A stretch of DNA of 64,000 nt from Nocardia sp. NBC_01503. GTDB taxonomy: Bacteria > Actinomycetota > Actinomycetes > Mycobacteriales > Mycobacteriaceae. A model generated the notes under the pieces. That model was given only the letters and a program-made list of their open reading frames with translations, did not search any database and was not told the origin of the DNA. A program made the position numbers and the translations under genes. The stretch is from positions 4,402,001-4,466,000 of the forward strand of contig NZ_CP109596.1 of NCBI RefSeq assembly GCF_036327755.1, written 5' to 3'. Positions 49,400 through 58,812 of this stretch are shown one piece after another; within the stretch, counting starts at the first letter, position 1; every line of letters begins with the position of its first letter.

Positions 49400-50628
49400 T
49401 TCTCGACTCGTTCGGAGCGGCGGCTCTCGCCGGGAGTGACGTGCTCATTATCGGTGGCGGCATGATCGGCTGCGCGCTCGCGGATCGGCTCACCCTCGAA
49501 GGTGCGTCGGTGCGGGTGTGTGAGGCGGGTGGGCTGGCGTCGGGGACCACCGCGCATGGTGAGGGCAATGTCCTGATCTCGGATAAGGGGCCCGGGCCGG
49601 AGCTGGAGCTCGCGCGCTACTCGCGCGGATTATGGCCGGAGGTGCTCGAGCGAATCGCCGCACTGCTGCCCGTGGAGGCGGCGGCGGTCGAATGGGAACC
49701 CAAGGGCGGCATAGTCGTTGCCACCACCGAGGCCGGGGCCGTCGCACTGGACGAGTTCGCCCGTGGGCAGCGTGCCGCCGGGGTCCGCTGCGAGTCTCTC
49801 GACGCGGATCAGCTGGCGGCGGCGGAGCCCGCATTGACCCGGGATGTGACCGCGAGCGTCTATTACCCCGACGACGCTCAGGTCCAGCCCGTCGGCGCGG
49901 CGGCGGCCCTGATCGGGTCCGCCGTCGCGGCCGGTGCGATTGTCGAAACACGGTGTGCCGTCACCGGACCCATTATCGAAGGCGGCCGGTTGATCGGGGT
50001 GCGCACCACCTCCGGCTTCCGCTACGCGGATGTGGTGATCAATGCCGCCGGTCCGTGGTCCGGACCGGTTTCCGAAATCCTCGGTGCACCGATCGCGGTC
50101 AAGCCGCGGCGCGGGGATGTGCTGATCACCGCACCCATGCCACCGACCGTCTTCCACAAGGTCTACGACGCCGATTACGTCGGTGCGGTGGGCAGTTCGG
50201 ATGCGGCACTGCAATCCTCGGCGGTGGTGGAGTCCACGCGCGGCGGTCCGCTACTGCTCGGCTCGTCCCGGCGGCAGTGCGGTTTCGACGATCGGATTCG
50301 GCCGGACAGTCTGGCCGCCATCGCGCGCAAGGCATTACGGCTGTATCCGGTGCTCGCGGAGGTCGCGATCATGCGCGCGTACGGCGGATTCCGGCCGTAT
50401 GTCGACGATCATCTGCCGGTGATCGGCCCGGATCCGCGACTGCCCGGACTCTGGCATGCCACCGGGCATGAGGGCGCGGGTATCGGGCTCTCGGTCGGCA
50501 CCGCGCGGTTGCTCGCCGACGCTGTGGCGGGCCGCCCGGGCGAGGTCGATATCGCGCCCTTCGCCGTCGGCCGTCCCGCGGTCATCGCCGTAGGGGAGTA
50601 CCTATCACAAGGAGCCTCGGCACTATGA
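49396..50628 (+). CDS. D-hydroxyproline dehydrogenase, FAD-dependent DAAO-type subunit (410 aa)
   Basis: Rossmann FAD site 'DVLIIGGGMIGCALADRLTL' near the N-terminus, DAAO-family body ('VINAAGPWSGPVSEILGAP') and C-terminal 'YGGFRPYVDDHLPVIGPDP' with 'ATGHEGAGIGLSVGTARLLA'. This resembles the beta/LhpB-like subunit of the heteromeric cis-4-hydroxy-D-proline dehydrogenase. It oxidises cis-4-hydroxy-D-proline to the pyrroline substrate of the deaminase. ATGA overlaps on both sides tie it to the operon. Confidence 0.88.
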   Translation: MILDSFGAAALAGSDVLIIGGGMIGCALADRLTLEGASVRVCEAGGLASGTTAHGEGNVLISDKGPGPELELARYSRGLWPEVLERIAALLPVEAAAVEWEPKGGIVVATTEAGAVALDEFARGQRAAGVRCESLDADQLAAAEPALTRDVTASVYYPDDAQVQPVGAAAALIGSAVAAGAIVETRCAVTGPIIEGGRLIGVRTTSGFRYADVVINAAGPWSGPVSEILGAPIAVKPRRGDVLITAPMPPTVFHKVYDADYVGAVGSSDAALQSSAVVESTRGGPLLLGSSRRQCGFDDRIRPDSLAAIARKALRLYPVLAEVAIMRAYGGFRPYVDDHLPVIGPDPRLPGLWHATGHEGAGIGLSVGTARLLADAVAGRPGEVDIAPFAVGRPAVIAVGEYLSQGASAL

Positions 50629-50954
50629 GCCCCAATCTGATTCCCCCGGAGAGCGATCCGGTCGGTCGTTCGGACCGCCCGCTCACCATCATCTGCGACG
50701 GCATCGAGGTGCCGGGCGTGCACGGCCAGACCCTGGCCTCGGTCCTGCTGGCCGCCGACCGCTCGCACTGGCGGACCGCACCCAATGGCGCACCGCGCGG
50801 CGTGTTCTGCGGTATCGGAGTCTGCTTCGACTGCGTCGCGACCGTGAACGGTGTGCCCGATATCCGGCTGTGTCGGCGACCGGCTCGGGATGGCGACCGC
50901 ATTGCCACGCAGACCCGGGTTATCGCCACGCGGACCGAGGCAGGGCAGCGATGA
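50625..50954 (+). CDS. [2Fe-2S] ferredoxin-like subunit of D-hydroxyproline dehydrogenase (109 aa)
   Basis: Fer2_4 domain with cysteines in 'GVFCGIGVCFDCVATVNG' and 'IRLCRRPARDGD', consistent with C-x4-C-x2-C...C cluster binding. Corresponds to the gamma/LhpE-type electron-transfer subunit. Overlaps both neighbours by 4 nt. Confidence 0.88.
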   Translation: MSPNLIPPESDPVGRSDRPLTIICDGIEVPGVHGQTLASVLLAADRSHWRTAPNGAPRGVFCGIGVCFDCVATVNGVPDIRLCRRPARDGDRIATQTRVIATRTEAGQR

Positions 50955-52558
50955 GCAGGCATGTCGTGGTGATCGGCGGTGGACCGGCCGGGACCGCCGC
51001 GGCGGAATCCGCACTGCGGCACGGTGCTTCGGTGACATTGATCGATGCCAATGAGGCGCTCGGCGGACAGTACAACCGGCGGATTCCCACCGACTATGGT
51101 GTGCGCCGGCCACTGTCCATCGGACACGGTTACCGGGCGTCCGAGCATCGCGCACGATGGCTGACCGAACATCCGCGCTGCGAGTATCTGTCGTTGGCGG
51201 CGGTCTATCAGATCGAACGGCATGCCGAAGGCGGTTGCCCCGCAGTGCGATTGCTGATCGGGGTCGAGGGTGACCGGCGCACACATCGCGTCGTGCAGGG
51301 CGATGCGCTGATCATCGCCACCGGTGCGTACGACCGGGTATGTCCATTTCCCGGCTGGGATCTGCCCGGCGTGTACACCGCCGGTGCCGCGCAAACCCTC
51401 GCGAAGACCCAGCGCGTACTGGTCGGCAAGTCCGTATTGCTCTCCGGTACCGGACCATTCCTGCTCCCGGTCGCGCAATCACTGGCCTCAGGAGGCGCGA
51501 AGGTCCTGGGCGTGCTCGAGGCCAATCCGGCTCGGCGAGTGCTACGGCAGTGGGCTGCCCGCCCTTGGGAGCTGAGGCATAGCGCGGGTAAGGCGGTCGA
51601 GCTGTTCGAATACCTCGGATCCGGAGTGCGACACCGTATTCCACTGCGCACCTCGACCGCGATCGTCGCGGTGGCCGGTGACGGCAGGGCGGAGGAGGCG
51701 ACCATCGCCCGCCTCGACGCGGAGTGGTTGCCGATTCCCGGCAGTCACACCACCATTCCCGTGGACGCGGTAGCGGTATCGCACGGTTTCACCCCTCAGC
51801 ATGAGCTCGCGGTCGCCACCGGTGCGCGTTTGACCGCCGAAGGTTTCGTCGTGGTCGACGACTCCCAGCGCACGACCGCCGAATTCGTGTGGGCAGCAGG
51901 GGAAATCACCGGTATCGGGGGCAGTCGAGTCGCCGCCGTCGAGGGCTGGGCCGCTGGAATGAGCGCCGCCGGAGCCGACCCGACCTCCGACCGCGCACTC
52001 CGTGCCCGCCACCGCACCGCGCGGCAATTCGTCACCCGCCTGGCCGCCGCCCACCCGCTCCGTCCCGGCGCACTGGCTTGGTCCAACCCCGACACGGTGA
52101 TCTGTCGCTGTGAGACAACCACTCTCGGCGAACTCACCGCCGCATGGGCGCGCGCCGCGGGCGATGGCTACCGCCCCGCCAAACTCGCCACTCGCGCGGG
52201 TCTCGGTCCCTGCCAGGGCCGCATGTGTGCCACCAATATCGAGGCGCTGCGGCTCCGGAACTGTCAGTCCACGGCCGCGATGAATCGAGATGTCCGTGCC
52301 GGTGCGCACCTCGGCGGTGCGTGCACCGCGGCATCCGGATCGCCGGGGCGAGTGTGCCCGTCGGCGTCTCTGGGTAGCGGGAACTCCGCCGCGCCGTGGT
52401 GCGGGGAGGAGCCCGGTGCCGAGATTCCCTGCGGCGCAGCACTCCCGGATGGTGCCGCACTCCCCGGATTGGCGGCCGCCACGCCTGCCTGGCGTCCCCT
52501 GGCCGCCCCGATCCGCCTGCGTGAACTCGCCGAAATCGATAGTGAAGGACTGTCCTGA
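50951..52558 (+). CDS. FAD/NAD(P) oxidoreductase subunit of D-hydroxyproline dehydrogenase (535 aa)
   Basis: Pyridine nucleotide-disulfide oxidoreductase with FAD site 'HVVVIGGGPAGTAAAESALR', NAD site 'KSVLLSGTGPFLLPVAQSLA', 'FVWAAGEITGIGGSRVAAVE', and a C-terminal BFD-like [2Fe-2S] motif 'VICRCETTTLGELTAAW' and 'GLGPCQGRMCATN'. After that comes an about 90-residue tail rich in Ala, Gly, Ser and Cys before a normal ending 'WRPLAAPIRLRELAEID'. The tail is unusual; the remainder matches the alpha/LhpF-like subunit. Confidence 0.85.
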   Translation: MSRHVVVIGGGPAGTAAAESALRHGASVTLIDANEALGGQYNRRIPTDYGVRRPLSIGHGYRASEHRARWLTEHPRCEYLSLAAVYQIERHAEGGCPAVRLLIGVEGDRRTHRVVQGDALIIATGAYDRVCPFPGWDLPGVYTAGAAQTLAKTQRVLVGKSVLLSGTGPFLLPVAQSLASGGAKVLGVLEANPARRVLRQWAARPWELRHSAGKAVELFEYLGSGVRHRIPLRTSTAIVAVAGDGRAEEATIARLDAEWLPIPGSHTTIPVDAVAVSHGFTPQHELAVATGARLTAEGFVVVDDSQRTTAEFVWAAGEITGIGGSRVAAVEGWAAGMSAAGADPTSDRALRARHRTARQFVTRLAAAHPLRPGALAWSNPDTVICRCETTTLGELTAAWARAAGDGYRPAKLATRAGLGPCQGRMCATNIEALRLRNCQSTAAMNRDVRAGAHLGGACTAASGSPGRVCPSASLGSGNSAAPWCGEEPGAEIPCGAALPDGAALPGLAAATPAWRPLAAPIRLRELAEIDSEGLS

Positions 52559-53559
52559 TGCACAGCAGCAAGATCATCTCCGCGATCGACACCCATACCG
52601 AGGGCATGCCCACCCGGGTGATCACGGGCGGGGTCGGCACGATTCCCGGCGAGACCATGGCGCAGCGGCGCACGTATTTCCTCGAGCATCTGGACGGGTT
52701 GCGCAGGCTGCTGGTGAACGAACCGCGCGGGCACGCGTCGATGAGCGGGGCGATTCTGCAACCCGCGACCACCCCCGATGGACAGTACGGCGTGTTGTTC
52801 ATCGAGGTCAGTGGGCTGTTGCCGATGTGCGGTCACGGAACCATCGGGGTGGCGACCGCCTTGGTCGAGGCGGGAATGATTCCGGTGACCGAGCCGGTGA
52901 CCGAGATTCGCCTGGATACCCCGGCCGGGCGCGTGGTCGCCACCGTGAATGTGACAGCGGGGCACGCGGATTCGGTCACGCTGCGGAATGTGCCGTCGTA
53001 CTGCGACAGTCTCGACAATGAGGTCGAGGTCCCGGGACTCGGCGCGGTGCGCTACGACCTGGCCTACGGCGGAAACTTCTACGCCATCGTGGATCTCGGC
53101 AAACTCGGGCTGCCGTTCGATCGCGCGCACAAGGATCGCATTCTCGATGCCGGATTGCGAATCATGGCGGCCATCAACGAGTTCCGCCGTCCGGTGCATC
53201 TCGCGGACGCGAGCATCTCCGGTTGTAAGCATGTGTTGTTCCTGGACCCGGCTTCCGAACCCGCGCATACCCGCAATGCCATGGCCATTCACCCCGGCTG
53301 GTTCGATCGGTCCCCTTGCGGCACAGGTACTTCAGCGCTGCTGGCGCGCCAGCACGCGCGCGGACTGCTCGCCGGGGACGAGGTGCTGCGCAATGACTCG
53401 TTCATCGGCACCACGTTTTACGCGCGGGCAGTGGAAACCACCACGGTCGCGGGCACTCCCGCGATCATCCCCACGATCACCGGCCGCGCGTGGCTGACCG
53501 GCACCGCCAATTATCTGCTCGACCCGTCGGACCCGTTCCCCGAGGGATTCATCTTCTGA
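52558..53559 (+). CDS. 4-hydroxyproline 2-epimerase (proline racemase family, 333 aa)
   Basis: Two catalytic cysteines: C91 in 'LLPMCGHGTIG' and C254 in 'DRSPCGTGTSA'. Both present, as required for racemase/epimerase rather than dehydratase activity. It converts trans-4-hydroxy-L-proline to cis-4-hydroxy-D-proline, the entry step of the pathway. Stop/start TGATG overlap with the dehydrogenase subunit gene. Confidence 0.9.
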   Translation: MHSSKIISAIDTHTEGMPTRVITGGVGTIPGETMAQRRTYFLEHLDGLRRLLVNEPRGHASMSGAILQPATTPDGQYGVLFIEVSGLLPMCGHGTIGVATALVEAGMIPVTEPVTEIRLDTPAGRVVATVNVTAGHADSVTLRNVPSYCDSLDNEVEVPGLGAVRYDLAYGGNFYAIVDLGKLGLPFDRAHKDRILDAGLRIMAAINEFRRPVHLADASISGCKHVLFLDPASEPAHTRNAMAIHPGWFDRSPCGTGTSALLARQHARGLLAGDEVLRNDSFIGTTFYARAVETTTVAGTPAIIPTITGRAWLTGTANYLLDPSDPFPEGFIF

Positions 53560-53631
53560 CGCACGCGCTATCGCGCCCAATCCAGCACCGCGACAACTGT
53601 TTTACCGATCACCACCTGAAAGGCCACGACA

Positions 53632-55053
53632 ATGACTGTCGTAACCAAGCGCCCGCGTTCCCCCATGACTTTGCGCGGGGTGATGCGCCGAATGCCCGTG
53701 ACCTCCGAGGACACCGGCGATTTCAACAAGAGTATGGGTCTATGGCAGCTGGTGGCGCTGAGCCTGGGTGGCCTGGTCGGTGCCGGCGTCTTCTCGCTGG
53801 CGGGTGTGGTGGCCCATGAGGTGTCCGGTCCGGCCGTACTGGTGTCCTTCGCCATTGCCATTGTCGCCTCGGGCGCGGCGGGTCTGTGTTACGCCGAATT
53901 CGCGGGCATGGTGCCCAAGGCGGGTTCGGCGTACACGTATTCCTATGTGGCACTGGGCGAGATCATCGGCTTCATGATCGGCTGGGATCTGCTGCTCGAG
54001 TACACCGCCATTGTCTCGGTGGTGGCCATCGCGGTCTCCGGCTACCTCAACTACATCACCCACTACATCGGATTCGATCTCCCCACCTGGGCGCTGGGCG
54101 CACCCGGTACCGGTGACGGTCATAAGATCGACCTGTTCGCGGTGCTGCTCTGCCTGCTGCTGGCCTTCCTGCTCTCACGTGGCACCCGCGAATCCGCCCG
54201 TGTGCAAACAGGTCTCGTAGCATTGAAGATGCTGATCGTCGCGATTGTGGTTATCGCGGGCGCCTTCCATATCAAGGCGGGCAACTACACCCCGTTCTTC
54301 CCCTTCGGCGTCGGCAGCGCGGTCTCCGGTGCGGCCCTGGCCTTCTTCGCCGTCTACGGCTACGACGCCATGAGCGCCGCCGCCGAGGAGTCCAAGGACG
54401 GCAAACGCCTGATGCCCAAGGCGATCATGATCAGCCTCGGTATCGCCTCGGTGGTCTACCTGCTGGTCTGCCTGGTGATCGTCGGCATGGTCAACTACAC
54501 CGACATCAATGTCTCCTCCCCGTTCTCCAGCGCCTTCGACACCGTCGGTATGGGCATCCTCGGCCTGATAATCGCGGTCGGAGCCGTAATCGGCGTCACC
54601 ACTTCGGCTTTCGCCAATATGCTCGCCGTCACCCGAGTCGGTTTCGCCATGAGCCGAGACGGCCTGCTCCCCTCCTACTTCGGCAAGAGCAGCGAACGCC
54701 GCAAGGTCCCCACCCGCGTAATCTGGCCCGTAGGAGTGGTTTCCGCCCTCATCGCCGGATTCCTCCCCATCCGGGAGGCCGCCGAACTGACCAACGTAGG
54801 CATCCTCATGGCCTTCATAGTCGTAGCCCTGGGCGTCATCCGCCTCCGCCGAACCCGCCCCGACGCCGACCGAGCCTTCCGCACCCCCTGGGTCCCCGTG
54901 GTCCCCCTGATCGGAGTCGCCTTCTCCCTCTGGCTCATCAGCCACCTCGACATCATCACCTGGGTCCGCTTCGTGGTCTGGCTCCTGCTCGGCCTGGCCC
55001 TCTACTTCGGCTTCAGCTACCGAAGCTCCAAGCTGAACGCCTCGGCCAACTGA
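53632..55053 (+). CDS. APC-family amino-acid permease (473 aa)
   Basis: Twelve hydrophobic helices: 'SLGGLVGAGVFSLAGVVAHE' (helix 1 with the amino-acid binding GxG), 'YAEFAGMVPKAGSAYTYSYV', 'AFFAVYGYDAMSAAAEESKD' and 'ADRAFRTPWVPVVPLIGVAF' at the end. Likely imports hydroxyproline or proline for the pathway upstream (placement-based inference). It follows the epimerase by 73 nt. Confidence 0.85.
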   Translation: MTVVTKRPRSPMTLRGVMRRMPVTSEDTGDFNKSMGLWQLVALSLGGLVGAGVFSLAGVVAHEVSGPAVLVSFAIAIVASGAAGLCYAEFAGMVPKAGSAYTYSYVALGEIIGFMIGWDLLLEYTAIVSVVAIAVSGYLNYITHYIGFDLPTWALGAPGTGDGHKIDLFAVLLCLLLAFLLSRGTRESARVQTGLVALKMLIVAIVVIAGAFHIKAGNYTPFFPFGVGSAVSGAALAFFAVYGYDAMSAAAEESKDGKRLMPKAIMISLGIASVVYLLVCLVIVGMVNYTDINVSSPFSSAFDTVGMGILGLIIAVGAVIGVTTSAFANMLAVTRVGFAMSRDGLLPSYFGKSSERRKVPTRVIWPVGVVSALIAGFLPIREAAELTNVGILMAFIVVALGVIRLRRTRPDADRAFRTPWVPVVPLIGVAFSLWLISHLDIITWVRFVVWLLLGLALYFGFSYRSSKLNASAN

Positions 55054-55163
55054 TTGCCACGGCCACTCTCTGGGGGTGATTTGCTCACCCCCGGGAGTGG
55101 AAGTGCCTCCTCAGGGTCCGTTCCGGATCGGGTGCGCCTGCTCGAACATTGGTTTGAGCCGAT

Positions 55164-55724
55164 ATGGCGACACCCTTCGATCAGAGGAATCCTGACTTGA
55201 CACACTTCATCACCCGCGCGAAAGCAGGACTCTTCTTCGGCGCCCTGACCGCCGTCGGCATGGTTATCGCTCCCGCCACCGCGAATGCCGCGCAGCCGGA
55301 CGATGTCGTGACAATTCAACAGGTTTCCAGCGGCCGCTATCTCGATGCTTGGAATGACCGCACGCACGATTACAACGTCGTCACCCGGCCCAAGCAGGGC
55401 GATGTCAGCCAGCAGTGGCGAATTCACTGGGATGACAGCGGAACCGGCACCGGAACCGTGGAACAGGTCAGCAGCCACCGCTACCTGGACGCCCATGAGA
55501 TCGAATCCCTGGACTACCACCTGGTGACCCGCCCCGTGCAGAACAATCCGACGCAGCAGTGGCGGATTCAATCCATCGGCGGCGGAAAGTACACCATGCA
55601 GCAGGTCTCCAGTAACCGCTACGTCGACGCCCACGAGATCCCCGAAAAGGATTACGGCGTCGTGAGCCGTCCGGCCCAGAACAATACGACCCAGCAATTC
55701 GTGCTGACGGTGGTCGGACACTGA
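55164..55724 (+). CDS. Secreted ricin-type lectin-like protein (186 aa)
   Basis: Signal-like segment 'KAGLFFGALTAVGMVIAPAT' ending ANAAQ, then three trefoil repeats: 'QQVSSGRYLDAWNDRTHDYN', 'QVSSHRYLDAHEIESLDYHL' and 'QQVSSNRYVDAHEIPEKDYG', each ending near QQW/QQF. This is a beta-trefoil carbohydrate-binding fold with no catalytic domain. A TTG at 55197 with GAGGA upstream would give a more canonical signal peptide and may be the real start. Confidence 0.78.
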   Translation: MATPFDQRNPDLTHFITRAKAGLFFGALTAVGMVIAPATANAAQPDDVVTIQQVSSGRYLDAWNDRTHDYNVVTRPKQGDVSQQWRIHWDDSGTGTGTVEQVSSHRYLDAHEIESLDYHLVTRPVQNNPTQQWRIQSIGGGKYTMQQVSSNRYVDAHEIPEKDYGVVSRPAQNNTTQQFVLTVVGH

Positions 55725-55730
55725 CGTCGG

Positions 55731-56084
55731 CTAGTTGATCGTCAGTATCCATGCACCGTTGCAGCCGTCCTTTCGGTTCATGTACGGATCGTAATTCCAG
55801 ACGGTGGGGCGCGAGTCGGAGAGAGTCACGTTGAAATGGCCCGTGTTCGACGTGATGATCACATGGTTCTCACTCACGAGGCCGTAGTCGCCCGGCTCGA
55901 CCGTCCACGCGCCATCGTGTCCGGCCGGGTAGTTCATCGAGATGTCGAGTGTTCGTCCGGAGTGGTTCTGCCACACCAGGCATGCGCCGGGATAGTCGGC
56001 GTGTGCCGGTGCGGCGGTTGCCGCGACGGCGGTCCAGCCCAGTGCGGCGATTGCGGTGGCGATTGCGGTGCGCAGATTCCTCAT
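55731..56084 (-). CDS. Small secreted protein (117 aa)
   Basis: Signal peptide MRNLRTAIATAIAALGWTAV to about AHADYPG. Mature part of about 87 residues: two cysteines ('GACLVW', 'DGCNGAW') and a beta-rich body 'GRTLDISMNYPAGHDGAWTV'. No family named. Convergent with the lectin-like gene (6-nt gap). Confidence 0.65.
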   Translation of the reverse strand: MRNLRTAIATAIAALGWTAVAATAAPAHADYPGACLVWQNHSGRTLDISMNYPAGHDGAWTVEPGDYGLVSENHVIITSNTGHFNVTLSDSRPTVWNYDPYMNRKDGCNGAWILTIN

Positions 56085-56354
56085 TTGGTTCCCCCGTACT
56101 GATTCGGTTGAGCGATTGCCTGAGCGGCAGTTCGAACAGTAGGGAGCCGAACCTGTTGCGGCACTTACGGAAACCTTGTGGACTCCGGGAAATAGCTGAT
56201 CAGGGTGGTTCCGGACGCCGTTGTGGGTTGTCCGGACCGGACGCCGTTCAGTTGACTTCCGGTTCGATGCCGCCGGGGAAGGTGACGTGCTCGGTGGATA
56301 CCGCGATCAGGGTGATTCGGGCCCGGCCCCCGCCGGGCCCGAAGACGTCCGGAG

Positions 56355-57575
56355 CTACTCGGCGGTGCGGCGGACCGGGAGGTCGCGGTGGCCGTTGGAG
56401 ATGAAGCCGATCACCGGGGCGATATCGGCAGGGTCGGTGGCGAACTCCAGATCCGGGAAGCGGTTGAACAGTGCGGGCAGGGCGATGCTCGCCTCCAGGC
56501 GGGCCAGGGGTGCGCCGATGCAGTGGTGGACGCCGTGGCCGAAGGAGACATGATCCTTGTTGACGCGGGTGACGTCGAAGGATTCGGCGGTGTCGCCGTG
56601 GATCTTCGGGTCGCGGCCCGCGGCGGCGTAGGAGGCGAGAATGGCGTCGCCCTTGGGGATGGTGATGCCGTCGATCTCGATATCCTCCACCGCGTAGCGC
56701 AGCGGGAGATGGGCCACGGGAGCCTCGTAGCGCAGCGTCTCCTCGATGACGTCCTCCCAGGTGACCTCGCCCGCGCGGACGGCGGCCAACTGCTCGGGAT
56801 GGGTGAGGAGCGCGAAAATGGCCTGGTCCAAAAGGTTTACGGTGGTCTCATGACCGGCGTTGATGACAAGCATCAACGTATCGACCATCTCCTTCTCGGT
56901 GAGCCGCTCGCCGTCCTCGTCACGGGTGGCGATGAGCACGCTGACCATGTCGTCGCCCGGGTTGTCGCGCTTGAAGGCGACGAGTTCCTCGATGAGACCG
57001 AACATTTCGACATAGTTGGCCCCGGCGGCCTCGGGCGAGATCTCGGTATCGAAGAACCGCGCCACGCAGATGCGCAGGGCGGGTTCCCGATCCTCGGGCA
57101 CACCCATCAGCTCGGTGAGCACCTGAATCGGCACCGGGTACGCGAAACCCTCACGCAGATCCACGGTTTCACCCGCCGGCGCGGCCGCCAGCCGATCCAG
57201 GAGATCGGTCACGATCTCCTCGATGCGCGGCCGCAGCGCCATGGTGCGGCGATGAGTGAACGCGGGCGAGACCAGCTTGCGCAGGCGCCGGTGATCGGCC
57301 CCGTAGGCGGTGAACATATTGGTCGCCGCGACCCACGGGAACAGCGGCCACTCCGGGGTGACCTCACCGTTTCCGAAGGCCGCCCAGTGCTGTGCCGGAT
57401 CCTTCGACACCCGCGGATCGGCCAGCAGGCGCTTGAGCACCTCGGCATCGGTGACCGACCAGGCGGGCACACCCATCAACTCGACCAGGGTCACCGGTCC
57501 ACGAGCACGGATGCGGGCATTCTCGCCTTGAATGTCGACACCGGTGAGATCCAGCGCCAGGGGTTCGATCGTCAA
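56355..57575 (-). CDS. Conservon cytochrome P450, CYP154-like (406 aa)
   Basis: Complete P450: I-helix 'MLVINAGHETTVNLLDQAIF', ExxR in ETLRYEAPVAH, haem loop 'VSFGHGVHHCIGAPLARLEA'. The I-helix and haem loop match the CYP107/CYP154 group. It is the last gene of the conservon and is preceded by an unusual P450 of CYP157 type, the standard pair in actinobacterial conservons. Substrate unknown; Streptomyces relatives act on polyketide or steroid-like rings. Confidence 0.9.
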   Translation of the reverse strand: MTIEPLALDLTGVDIQGENARIRARGPVTLVELMGVPAWSVTDAEVLKRLLADPRVSKDPAQHWAAFGNGEVTPEWPLFPWVAATNMFTAYGADHRRLRKLVSPAFTHRRTMALRPRIEEIVTDLLDRLAAAPAGETVDLREGFAYPVPIQVLTELMGVPEDREPALRICVARFFDTEISPEAAGANYVEMFGLIEELVAFKRDNPGDDMVSVLIATRDEDGERLTEKEMVDTLMLVINAGHETTVNLLDQAIFALLTHPEQLAAVRAGEVTWEDVIEETLRYEAPVAHLPLRYAVEDIEIDGITIPKGDAILASYAAAGRDPKIHGDTAESFDVTRVNKDHVSFGHGVHHCIGAPLARLEASIALPALFNRFPDLEFATDPADIAPVIGFISNGHRDLPVRRTAE

Positions 57576-57585
57576 AACAACTCTC

Positions 57586-58812
57586 CTACTTCACATTCAA
57601 CGGCGGACTCGCAGGGAAGACCACCGGCAGCGCCGCCAGCGCGCGGTGGAACGGCCCTGCACGCCAAGATAATTCATCAACCGGCACCGCGAGGCGCAGC
57701 TCGGGCAGCGCGTCCAGTAGCTGGTCGATGGCCTCCTGCGCCACCAGTGAGGCGACCGACTTCGCCGGGCAGGCGTGCGGCCCCAGACTCCAGGCCAGAT
57801 GCGAGCGATTGCCGATGCGCTCACCGCCGCCGATGGCGGGATCGTTATTGCAGCCCGCCAGGCTGATCACGACCGGTTGATGCGCGGGCAGCCAGGTATC
57901 ACCGACGAGCATGGGCTGGCGCGGATAGGAGATGGCGAAGTTGGCCATGGGCGGATCGTTGAAGAGCACCTCGTCCAAAGCATCACGGGTGGAGAGACTT
58001 CCGCCGAGCACGTCACCTGCGAAGCGGTCGTCGGTGAGGATCAGCCGCAGCGTGTTGATGATCAGATTCTGCTGCGGTTCGAGTCCGGCGCCGTAGATGC
58101 TGATGATGTTGGCGAGCATCTCGGTGTCGTCCAGGCCCGCGTCGTGCTGCAGCAGCCGGGTGACCATATCGTCGCCGGGTTCGCGCTTCTTGAGCTCGAT
58201 CAGCTCCAGCAGTGCGCCACTGAGCATTTGCATACCCAGCTCGGCGTTCTCGTCGACCGAATCGAAGAGCGCCGCCATACCCGCTGCGACGCGCTGGCCG
58301 ATCTCCGGCGGACAGCCGAGCATGTCATTGAGGCCGGCGAAGACCAGCGGGAACGCGTACTGGCTGATCAGCTCCGCGGATCCGTTCTCGCAGAACGTGT
58401 TTATCAGCGGAGTGGCCTCGCGCTCCACGATCGCGTGCAGCCCGTGCAGATCCACGCCGTCGACGGCGCTGACATTGGCCTGCCGGTACCGCCGATGCGC
58501 ATCACCCGCATTGCGCAGCACATTCGGATACCACTCCATCATCGGCTTCACCGGGCAGTCCGCCGGAATATTCTGCTGCCAGATGCGTGGATCGGCCGGA
58601 AAATGCTCCGGGTCATTGAGAATCCGCACCGCGTCGTGATAGCCGATCACCAGGGTGGCGGGCACCCCGGGCGCGAGCTCCACCGGTACCAGGGAGCCGT
58701 AGCGCTGCCGCATCGCGCGGTAGTTGCCATGTGGGTCGGCAGCGAATTCCTCAGAGTACAAAGGGAATTGCATGCCGTCGACTAGGACGGTCGGCCCGGT
58801 CGATGTGGTCAA
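57586..58812 (-). CDS. Conservon P450 lacking the ExxR arginine, CYP157-like (408 aa)
   Basis: Haem thiolate loop present ('WSLGPHACPAKSVASLVAQE', Cys about 348), but the K-helix reads DEVLFNDPPM, with Phe where the ExxR arginine should be, and the I-helix reads GAGLEPQQNL with no threonine. These features recall CYP157 P450s, which lack ExxR. I choose TTG 58812 as start: AGGAG lies upstream and it overlaps the GTPase stop by 4 nt (TTGA). Whether it is catalytic or structural is unclear. Confidence 0.85.
   Translation of the reverse strand: MTTSTGPTVLVDGMQFPLYSEEFAADPHGNYRAMRQRYGSLVPVELAPGVPATLVIGYHDAVRILNDPEHFPADPRIWQQNIPADCPVKPMMEWYPNVLRNAGDAHRRYRQANVSAVDGVDLHGLHAIVEREATPLINTFCENGSAELISQYAFPLVFAGLNDMLGCPPEIGQRVAAGMAALFDSVDENAELGMQMLSGALLELIELKKREPGDDMVTRLLQHDAGLDDTEMLANIISIYGAGLEPQQNLIINTLRLILTDDRFAGDVLGGSLSTRDALDEVLFNDPPMANFAISYPRQPMLVGDTWLPAHQPVVISLAGCNNDPAIGGGERIGNRSHLAWSLGPHACPAKSVASLVAQEAIDQLLDALPELRLAVPVDELSWRAGPFHRALAALPVVFPASPPLNVK

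Noticed and set aside
52264..53292. 342-aa minus-strand ORF over the epimerase
   Set aside because: Shadow of the proline racemase gene, which has both catalytic cysteines on the plus strand.
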